This document shows, one piece after another, positions 6,570 through 11,470 of a stretch of 11,470 nucleotides of DNA (position 1 is the stretch's first letter; the number at the start of each line of letters is the position of its first letter). This DNA is from Collinsella sp. (GTDB taxonomy: Bacteria > Actinomycetota > Coriobacteriia > Coriobacteriales > Coriobacteriaceae): positions 1 to 11,470 of the forward strand of contig JAGZWV010000048.1 of assembly GCA_018378775.1 (NCBI GenBank), given 5' to 3'. A program made the translations under genes and the position numbers. The notes under the pieces were generated by a model. The model saw only the letters and a list, made by a program, of their open reading frames with translations. It was not told where the DNA came from and searched no databases.

Positions 6570-7289
6570 CTATGCCAACGTTACGTTGTGCAACTCAAAG
6601 CGGTCGCCAACGTTGCGCGAGACCGAATACTCAAAGGCGGCGCCGCTGTCCAAAAAGCCAATCTGGGTGAGCTCGAGCAGGGGAGAGCCAGGCTTGGTGT
6701 CCAAGCGCTCGGCTTCTTCCTCGGTTGCTGCCACGGCGCGAATGGTACGGTGGAAGCTCGAAATCTTCAGCCCACATTGCTCGCGGATGAAGTGGTAGAC
6801 CGATCCGTACAGGTCCTTCTTTTTAAGGCCTGGAATCAGCTCGAGGGGCATGTAGGTGTACTCGATAACGATGGGCTTCTCATCGGCCTGACGCACGCGC
6901 ACGATGTGATAGGCAAAGTCATCCTCGGCAATTCCCAGCTGGGCTGCGATGTCCGCTGGTGGATTAACAACCGAGAAATCGTAGACCACGGAGGTCACCT
7001 TCTCCCCGCGGTGCTCATACGAAAAGCCCTGGGCACGGTCGTTTTTGCCCTGGAAAAACGCCTGACCGGGAAGTCCCGCCGTGTCCTTAACGTAGGTACC
7101 CGATCCGCGTCGGCTGGTAATAAGACCTTCCTCGGTGATTTGCTCGATAGCTCGTTTGACGGTGATTTTGGAAACGCTATAGAGCTCGCAGAACTCAACG
7201 ACGGTGGGAAGCTTGTCGCCCGGTTTAAGAGTGCCATCCTCGATGCTTCGACGAATATCTGCAGCTATCGCCTCGTATTTGGGAATCAT
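6570..7289 (-). CDS. GntR-family (HutC/UTRA) transcriptional regulator
   Basis: A 239-aa sugar-responsive repressor. Residues 1-70 form the GntR winged helix: KYEAIAADIRRSIEDG, then GDKLPTV (24-30), the recognition region YSVSKITVKRAIEQI (37-51) and the wing GLITSRRGSGTYV (55-67). Residues about 88-237 match the UTRA effector domain, with YHIVRVRQADEKPIVIEYTYMP-like strands (split at 127-148) and a final strand EYSVSRNVGDRFEL (220-233). UTRA regulators usually bind a phosphosugar and release the operator. It is transcribed divergently from the GH1-PTS operon and shares a 303-bp gap with it, so that operon and its own operon with manA are the expected targets. ATG 7289 has a perfect AAGGAGG (7294-7300) 4 nt upstream; an upstream in-frame start at 7322 is rejected. 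GmuR, BglR or TreR are possible relatives, and GmuR fits the gene context best. Confidence 0.92.
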   Translation of the reverse strand: MIPKYEAIAADIRRSIEDGTLKPGDKLPTVVEFCELYSVSKITVKRAIEQITEEGLITSRRGSGTYVKDTAGLPGQAFFQGKNDRAQGFSYEHRGEKVTSVVYDFSVVNPPADIAAQLGIAEDDFAYHIVRVRQADEKPIVIEYTYMPLELIPGLKKKDLYGSVYHFIREQCGLKISSFHRTIRAVAATEEEAERLDTKPGSPLLELTQIGFLDSGAAFEYSVSRNVGDRFELHNVTLA

Positions 7290-7397
7290 TGAACCTCCTT
7301 TCCGACATATATCAATACGCAAGTAAGTATAACCCTTAACAAGGCACCCATATAACCTTTATCTAAGAATCTCGAGAAAGAAAAAAGAAAAAGACGC

Positions 7398-7425
7398 TTT
7401 ACTTTTAGAATTAGAGCGCTATAGT
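7398..7425 (+). promoter_or_regulatory. Promoter of the GH1-PTS operon
   Basis: TTTACT (7398-7403) and TATAGT (7420-7425) with a 16-bp spacer. TAGAGCGCTATA (7412-7423) overlaps the -10 and is symmetric at ten of twelve positions, so it could be the GntR operator. The leader would be about 160 nt. Confidence 0.55.
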
Positions 7426-7464
7426 TTAAGCAACGAACGGAATCTTTCCGCAGAACAGGATCGA

Positions 7465-7562
7465 CCGTTTGGGGACGGTTTTGTTTTGGCGGGTTGGATA
7501 TCGGTATGACCAGTGCGCGCCCGCGCCGGATAACCTGCCAAAGCAAACCCGTCTCCAACCGG
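7465..7562 (+). repeat. Long leader hairpin upstream of the GH1 gene
   Basis: Positions 7469-7495 pair with 7532-7558 along 27 positions without gaps: one mismatch and three G-U wobbles. After a second mismatch, three more pairs (7465-7467 with 7560-7562) extend it. The loop is 36 nt. Within the left arm, ACCGT (7464-7468) and ACGGT (7475-7479) form a short hairpin followed by a T-rich run (7479-7487), which looks like a weak terminator and excludes the long stem. It lies between the promoter and the GH1 start and ends 20 nt before the ribosome site. It could be an attenuator or a REP-like palindrome. Confidence 0.6.
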
Positions 7563-7592
7563 AAGCTCTAGAACACGAAAGCGAGGACTTTG

Positions 7593-8993
7593 ATGGCACA
7601 GTATCAGCTGCCCAACGACTTCTTCTTTGGCGCTGCTATGTCCGGCCCGCAGACTGAGGGTCAGTGGAACCAGGGCGGCAAGCTCGAGAACCTGTGGGAT
7701 ACCTGGTCCATCCAGGATCTGGGCTCGTTCTACAACTGCGTTGGCTCTTACGCCGGCAATGACTTTATGGCCAAGTACCAGGAAGACCTTCGCATTTTGA
7801 AGGACTTGGGCCTGGATACCTATCGCACTTCCATCCAGTGGAGCCGTCTGCTCGATGCCGACGGCAACCTCAACGAGGAAGGCGCCGCGTGGTATCACGA
7901 GTTGTTCCGCGCCTCTCGCGAAGCCGGCCTGGAGCCGTTTGTCAACTTGTACCACTTTGACATGCCCACCTACCTTTTTAACCGTGGCGGCTGGGAGAGC
8001 CGTGAGGTTGTCGAGGCTTACGCACATTACGCCGACGTCGCCTTCCACGAGTTTGGCCAGGAGATCAAGTACTGGTTCACCTTTAACGAGCCCATCGTCG
8101 AGCCCGAGCAGCGCTATCAGGAGGGCGTGTGGTTCCCGCAGCTCCACGACTTTAGCCGCGCTCGCACCGTGCAGTATCACATCTCGCTGGCACATGCGCT
8201 GGCCGTGGCCAACTACCGTCGCGCCTATGACGAGGGCGCCGTTCGCAGCGATGCCAAGATCGGCATGATCAACTGCTTTACCCCGGTCTACACCAAGGAG
8301 AACCCCAGCGAGGCGGACCTCGAGGCCGTGCGTATGACCAGCGGCATCAACAACCGCTGGTGGCTCGACCTCATTACCAAGGGCGAGCTTCCCGCCGACG
8401 TGCTCGACAGCCTGGCCGAGGGCGGCGTTAAGCTTCCGTTCCGTGCCGGCGACCAAGAGATTCTTAAGCAGGGTGTTGTCGACTGGCTCGGTTGCAACTA
8501 CTACCACCCCACGCGCGTTCAGGCGCCGGCGAGCAAGATCGACCAGTACGGTCTGCCGCACTTTGCCGACGAGTACGTGTGGCCCGACGCCGTTATGAAC
8601 GAGAGCCGCGGCTGGGAGATCTACCCGCAGGGCCTCTACGACTTTGGCATGGACTGCGCTAAGAACTACCCCGATCTTGAGTGGTTCGTTTCCGAGAACG
8701 GCATCGGCATCATGGACGAATACAAGAACCGAGACGCCGAAGGAACCATCCAGGATGACTACCGCGTCGACTTTGTACGCCAGCACCTGGAGTGGGTTGC
8801 CAAGGCAATTGCCGAGGGCGCCAAGTGCCGTGGATACCATTATTGGGCCGTCATCGATAACTGGTCTTGGGCGAATGCCTTTAAGAACCGTTACGGTTTT
8901 GTCGAGGTCGACCTTATGGACGGCTACAAGCGCCGCCTTAAGAAGTCGGCAGCTTGGCTCAAGCAGGTCGCCACGACTCACGTGGTTGATTAG
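7593..8993 (+). CDS. GH1 6-phospho-beta-glycosidase
   Basis: Family 1 glycoside hydrolase, 466 aa, the usual length; cytosolic with no signal peptide. It should hydrolyse a 6-phosphorylated beta-disaccharide delivered by the PTS. The acid/base is E166 in WFTFNEP, and the nucleophile is E368 in FVSENGIG (Ser replaces the common Thr before it). The aglycone and phosphate end reads DNWSWANAFKNRYGFVEVD (422-440). A Ser (S425) occupies the place of the Glu of plain beta-glucosidases, which is the mark of phospho-enzymes; K431, N432 and Y434 follow. The start motif FFFGAAMSGPQTEG is of the GH1 barrel type. ATG 7593 has GAGGA (7583-7587) 5 nt upstream; TTG 7590 is the in-frame alternative. First gene of the operon, 119 nt before EIIC. 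Activity on 6-phospho-mannosides as well as glucosides is possible given manA next door. Confidence 0.93.
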   Translation: MAQYQLPNDFFFGAAMSGPQTEGQWNQGGKLENLWDTWSIQDLGSFYNCVGSYAGNDFMAKYQEDLRILKDLGLDTYRTSIQWSRLLDADGNLNEEGAAWYHELFRASREAGLEPFVNLYHFDMPTYLFNRGGWESREVVEAYAHYADVAFHEFGQEIKYWFTFNEPIVEPEQRYQEGVWFPQLHDFSRARTVQYHISLAHALAVANYRRAYDEGAVRSDAKIGMINCFTPVYTKENPSEADLEAVRMTSGINNRWWLDLITKGELPADVLDSLAEGGVKLPFRAGDQEILKQGVVDWLGCNYYHPTRVQAPASKIDQYGLPHFADEYVWPDAVMNESRGWEIYPQGLYDFGMDCAKNYPDLEWFVSENGIGIMDEYKNRDAEGTIQDDYRVDFVRQHLEWVAKAIAEGAKCRGYHYWAVIDNWSWANAFKNRYGFVEVDLMDGYKRRLKKSAAWLKQVATTHVVD

Positions 8994-9112
8994 CGAACGG
9001 GCGAACGCCCAGACCGCGCGCCGCTGCGCGCAACACATGGCACATCTGGTGGCAGAGGGCGACAGACCACCGTGCGCATAGGAAAGGCCGGATTTGAAAG
9101 TTAGGAGCAATC
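8994..9112 (+). other. GH1-EIIC spacer with small hairpins
   Basis: The 119-nt spacer holds GGGCG (8999-9003) pairing with CGCCC (9006-9010), and GCGCGC (9016-9021) pairing with 9026-9031 around CGCT. Neither has a T tract, so readthrough into EIIC is expected. I see no promoter consensus here. They may protect the GH1 message end or be chance in GC-rich DNA. Confidence 0.35.
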
Positions 9113-10456
9113 ATGGCCAGTGACAACGGAAAGAGCTTCCTCGACAAGTTTGCCGAGGTCTCTGCGAAGGTGGGAAACCAGGTTCACCTGCGTTCCCTGC
9201 GTGACGCCTTCGCGACCATCACGCCGCTCTATATCCTTGCGGGTATCGCGGTTCTTATTAACAACGTCGTGTTCCCTCTGTTCCCGCTCGATGCGGCGGG
9301 CCTTGCCAACCTTCAGACGTGGGGTTCGGCGATTACGCTGGGCACCCTCAACGTCTCTGCCATTATCTTGGCCGGATTGATTGGCTACAGCCTCGCTAAG
9401 AACAAGCGCTTCGATAATCCGCTTGCTTGCATGGTCGTCGCTATCTCTGCCTTCGTCATCATGATGCCGCAGCAGATCACCGCCACGCTTGCCGCCACGA
9501 GCCCACTGCTCACCGACAAGATCACCTCCGCCGAGGTCACGGGCGCCCTTTCGACTGCCAACACCGGCACCAACGGTCTGTTCTCGGCTATTATCATCGC
9601 CCTGCTTTCCGTCTCGCTCTTCATCAAGATTTCTGGCGTCGAGAAGCTCAAGGTTAAGCTGGGCGAGGGCGTGCCTCCCGCGGTCTCCAACTCCTTCAAC
9701 GTCATGATTCCGATGCTGCTTAACCTCGCGGTCTTCGCTCTTGCCGCAGCCCTGCTCGCCGTGTGCGCCGGCACCGATCTGTGCACCATCATCTCCACGT
9801 GCATCTCCAACCCGCTCAAGAGCATCATGAACGCTGGTCCGTGGGCTGTTATCCTCATCTACACCCTTGCTAACCTGCTGTTCTGCGTCGGTATTCACCA
9901 GTCCACCATCTCTGGCGCTACCGTCGAGCCGATCCTGACCATGCTCATCGTCGACAACATGGCTACCTTTGCCGCCGGTGGCACCATCCAGCCCGATCAC
10001 TACATGAACATGCAGATCGTTAACAGCTTCGCCCTCATCGGCGGCTCGGGCTGCACCCTCATGCTCCTGCTCGACACGCTCCTGTTCTCCAAAAACAAGG
10101 CTTCCGAGACCGTTTCCAAGATGGCTATCCTGCCTGGTCTGTTCAACATCAACGAGCCGGTTATCTACGGTTACCCCATCGTGTACAACCTGCCGCTCAT
10201 GATCCCGTTTGTCCTCCTTCCCGACCTGTTCATCGGCATCACCTATGGCCTTACCTGCGCAGGCATCATCAGCCCCTGCATCGCCCAGGTGCCCTGGACC
10301 ATGCCTCCCGTCATCAATGCCCTGCTCGCTACGGGCTTTGACTGGCGCGCTGGCGTGTGGCAGGCTATCGAGATTGTCATTGGCATGGCCGTCTACCTGC
10401 CCTTTATGAAGATTTCCGAGAAGGCAATCGCCAAGCAGGAGGCTCTCGCCGAGTAG
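9113..10456 (+). CDS. PTS Lac-family EIIC permease
   Basis: Membrane channel subunit of a lactose/cellobiose/N,N'-diacetylchitobiose-type PTS, 447 aa, the standard length for a free-standing EIIC. It carries roughly ten hydrophobic segments (for example about 40-58, 82-96, 105-120, 155-172, 197-218, 243-260, 300-325, 361-385 and 415-432). Family hallmarks are VGIHQSTISGATVEPI (259-274), with sugar-binding H262, and LFNINEPVIYGYPIVYNL (343-360), with E348; these match the substrate-binding His and Glu of ChbC-type proteins. AGGAG (9103-9107) lies 5 nt before the ATG. There is no fused EIIB or EIIA; those follow as separate genes. Substrate cannot be read from the sequence: cellobiose, mannobiose or a glucomannan disaccharide fit the neighbours. 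Confidence 0.95.
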   Translation: MASDNGKSFLDKFAEVSAKVGNQVHLRSLRDAFATITPLYILAGIAVLINNVVFPLFPLDAAGLANLQTWGSAITLGTLNVSAIILAGLIGYSLAKNKRFDNPLACMVVAISAFVIMMPQQITATLAATSPLLTDKITSAEVTGALSTANTGTNGLFSAIIIALLSVSLFIKISGVEKLKVKLGEGVPPAVSNSFNVMIPMLLNLAVFALAAALLAVCAGTDLCTIISTCISNPLKSIMNAGPWAVILIYTLANLLFCVGIHQSTISGATVEPILTMLIVDNMATFAAGGTIQPDHYMNMQIVNSFALIGGSGCTLMLLLDTLLFSKNKASETVSKMAILPGLFNINEPVIYGYPIVYNLPLMIPFVLLPDLFIGITYGLTCAGIISPCIAQVPWTMPPVINALLATGFDWRAGVWQAIEIVIGMAVYLPFMKISEKAIAKQEALAE

Positions 10457-10484
10457 AACGCCTAACGTTCGTCCCTTTCACCTT

Positions 10485-10517
10485 TGCGGGCGCCGGTACG
10501 CGGCGCCGGTGCCCGCA
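10485..10517 (+). other. Intercistronic hairpin in the EIIC-EIIB gap
   Basis: TGCGGGCGCCGG (10485-10496) pairs with CCGGTGCCCGCA (10506-10517), 12 bp with one G-T wobble and a 9-nt loop, followed by a pyrimidine-rich stretch rather than a T tract. A second small stem (10588-10594 with 10596-10602) sits directly before the EIIB ribosome site, and a run of seven G lies at 10543-10549. The gap is 162 nt, long for a PTS operon. A stability or partial-termination element is likely; a weak internal promoter (TTGTGT 10528, CACAAT 10554, 20-bp spacer) is not convincing. Confidence 0.45.
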
Positions 10518-10618
10518 GCTCTCTCCCTTGTGTAAAGATGCAGGGGGGGTGGGCACAATAGCCGCAAGGAATAAAACCAGTTGTCGTCTGCGCGCCGCGC
10601 AGTTATAAGGAGGAAACC

Positions 10619-10921
10619 ATGAAGAAGATCATGCTCTGCTGCAATGCCGGTATGTCCACGAGCCTGCTGGTCCAGAAGATGCAGGCCGAGGTTGCAAACC
10701 GTGGTCTGGATATTGAGGTCGAGGCTCGTCCCATGAACGAGGCCCACGATCACCTGGACGAGTGCGACATGTTGCTGCTTGGTCCGCAGATCGGCTACAC
10801 CAAGGGCGATTTTGAGAAGGAGGCCGCCGGTCGTTTTCCGGTCGAGGTCATCAACATGGTCGACTACGGCCGCATGAACGCTGCCGGCATCATCGACCAC
10901 TGCGTCAGCGTGATGGGCTAG
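10619..10921 (+). CDS. PTS Lac-family EIIB
   Basis: Cytosolic phosphotransfer subunit, 100 aa, normal for the Lac-family EIIB. The phosphorylated residue is C8 in the P-loop LCCNAGMSTSLLV, equivalent to C10 of E. coli ChbB. A second Cys (C7) precedes it where Phe is usual. LLLGPQIGY (52-60) and PVEVINMVDYGRMN (74-87) are further family hallmarks. It takes phosphate from EIIA and gives it to the sugar bound by EIIC. AAGGAGG (10607-10613), a full anti-SD match 5 nt before ATG, predicts strong translation despite the long gap behind EIIC. EIIA follows 9 nt later, so the two are coupled. Confidence 0.95.
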   Translation: MKKIMLCCNAGMSTSLLVQKMQAEVANRGLDIEVEARPMNEAHDHLDECDMLLLGPQIGYTKGDFEKEAAGRFPVEVINMVDYGRMNAAGIIDHCVSVMG

Positions 10922-10930
10922 GTGCTCTGC

Positions 10931-11263
10931 ATGGAGGATATGAACGAACTGCAGATGACCTGCTTTGAGATCATCAGCTACGTCGGTACCGCTAAGAGCA
11001 TGTACATCAATGCCGTGCAAAAGGCCAAGGAGGGCGATTTTGACGCCGCCGAGGAGCTTATCAAGCAGGGCGACGAGGCCTATAACGGTGGCCACGATGT
11101 TCACATGGGGCTTCTGAAGAAGGAGGCCAACGGCGAACGTAACGGCGAGGCCCCGTTGATTTTGCTGCATGCCGAGGACCAGATGGCCGGCACCGAGACC
11201 ATGCGCGTCATGGCGACGGAGCTCATCGAGGTTCACAAGCAGCTGCAGGCACTTCAGGCCTAG
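10931..11263 (+). CDS. PTS Lac-family EIIA
   Basis: Cytosolic, trimeric three-helix-bundle subunit accepting phosphate from HPr, 110 aa (family about 100-120). The phosphorylated His is H80 in LILLHAEDQMAG; the conserved Asp of the trimer core is D83. Family cellobiose and lactose EIIA usually read HxQDHLM here, so the second His is Gln in this protein. The N-terminal part FEIISYVGTAKSMYINAVQKA and the GLLKKEANGE stretch also fit the family. Three in-frame starts exist: GTG 10922 directly after the EIIB stop, ATG 10931 with AGGTG (10920-10924) 6 nt upstream, and ATG 10940, for which GGAGGA lies too close. I chose 10931 with moderate certainty. Last gene of the operon, ending before a strong terminator. 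Confidence 0.92.
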   Translation: MEDMNELQMTCFEIISYVGTAKSMYINAVQKAKEGDFDAAEELIKQGDEAYNGGHDVHMGLLKKEANGERNGEAPLILLHAEDQMAGTETMRVMATELIEVHKQLQALQA

Positions 11264-11321
11264 TCGGCGTTATCGCCGCGACGGACCGTGCGGTCCAACA
11301 GACAACATAGTCCCTTTGACG

Positions 11322-11357
11322 GGCGCCGGGAGCCTCCGCCTCCCGGCGCCTTTATTT
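11322..11357 (+). terminator. Intrinsic terminator of the GH1-PTS operon
   Basis: GGCGCCGGGAG (11322-11332) pairs perfectly with CTCCCGGCGCC (11340-11350) around a 7-nt loop, followed by TTTATTT (11351-11357). It lies 58 nt after the EIIA stop. Two smaller stems precede it: CGGCG/CGCCG at 11265-11278 and GGACCG/CGGTCC at 11283-11296. Confidence 0.9.
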
Positions 11358-11371
11358 CAAGACTTTAGTCC

Positions 11372-11439
11372 GCTGGCCGCGCAGCGGCCAGCTTTAAACC
11401 ACCCGCTACGCGGGTGGAGACAAACGGCTTTACAAAGCC
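11372..11439. repeat. Three tandem short-loop hairpins at window end
   Basis: GCTGGCCGC (11372-11380) pairs with 11384-11392 around GCA. CCACCCGC (11399-11406) pairs with 11410-11417 around TAC. GGCTTT (11426-11431) pairs with AAAGCC (11434-11439). All are perfect, with loops of 2-3 nt, and lie after the operon terminator. Closely packed subterminal hairpins with tiny loops are typical of IS200/IS605-type ends and REP units. The window stops at 11470, so no transposase can be seen and the call remains open. A cis-regulatory leader for the next gene is the alternative. Confidence 0.5.
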
Positions 11440-11470
11440 ACCCCTCCGGCCGATATTGGCGATTGTTCAG

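Larger units (their letters stand above)
7290..7592. promoter_or_regulatory. Divergent control region gntR / GH1-PTS
   Basis: A 303-bp gap without a gene. The gntR side is AT-rich, with TATACT on the minus strand at 7331-7326 but no good -35. A purine-rich tract runs 7374-7394. The short palindrome TCTCGAGA lies at 7370-7377. The GH1 promoter is near 7398-7425 and a long leader hairpin at 7465-7562. I find no clear cre or BglG-type antiterminator box. Confidence 0.6.

Noticed and set aside
5338..6798. Long plus-strand open frame of about 486 codons
   Set aside because: It lies opposite manA and gntR, has no recognisable domain, runs through hairpin element 2 and is explained by GC-rich codons in the antisense frame.
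7465..7562. BglG/LicT-type ribonucleic antiterminator in the GH1 leader
   Set aside because: I see no match to the known antiterminator target sequence, and no PRD-type antiterminator gene is in the window.
7419..9110. Long minus-strand open frame of about 563 codons
   Set aside because: It is the antisense of the GH1 gene, which has intact catalytic motifs and a good ribosome site. The antisense product shows only low-complexity hydrophobic sequence.
1..11470. CRISPR array, tRNA or rRNA genes
   Set aside because: No regularly spaced repeats and no tRNA- or rRNA-like sequence were found on reading both strands.

Overview
The window looks like chromosomal DNA of a high-GC, gut-type actinobacterium. 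Collinsella or another member of the Coriobacteriia is my best guess. The reasons are a G+C-rich core with strong AGGAGG-type ribosome binding sites, an actinobacterial-style UvrD/PcrA helicase with long low-complexity extensions, and a lactose/cellobiose-type PTS sugar operon. The genus is inferred from overall feel, not from a marker gene.

Layout, left to right. (1) 1-98: a nested hairpin holding an intrinsic terminator for a gene outside the window. (2) 279-3179 (+): pcrA, a superfamily 1A DNA helicase. (3) 3180-3538: a dense 3' region with a 129-bp hairpin element, two terminators and a clear promoter with a candidate operator. (4) 3545-5322 (+): a two-gene, lower-GC module, a winged-helix AbiEi-like protein overlapping an AbiEii-like nucleotidyltransferase. 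It reads as an acquired type IV-like toxin-antitoxin or abortive-infection cassette. (5) 5323-5562: another terminator, similar to the one before the module, and a second hairpin element in inverted orientation. (6) 5563-7289 (-): gntR followed by manA. (7) 7593-11263 (+): a divergent operon for a family 1 phospho-glycosidase and separate EIIC, EIIB and EIIA proteins of the Lac-family PTS. (8) 11264-11470: an operon terminator, then three tandem short-loop hairpins running toward the window edge.

Parts 6 and 7 fit together as a carbohydrate locus. The PTS would import and phosphorylate a beta-linked disaccharide, the GH1 enzyme would split the phosphodisaccharide, ManA would convert mannose-6-phosphate to fructose-6-phosphate, and the GntR/UTRA protein would repress until a sugar phosphate appears. 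The gene set resembles the Bacillus subtilis gmu (glucomannan) operon without its mannanase and fructokinase.

The most unusual signal is the pair of hairpin elements at 3187-3315 and 5415-5545. They share a 69-bp core (68 of 69 identical in opposite orientation). Each core is enclosed by its own unrelated 30-31 bp arms, which are self-complementary (30/30 and 30/31). Each sits just after a stop codon (pcrA, manA), with the core in the same orientation relative to that gene. A conserved centre with private but matching arms is not a form I can assign to a known repeat family.
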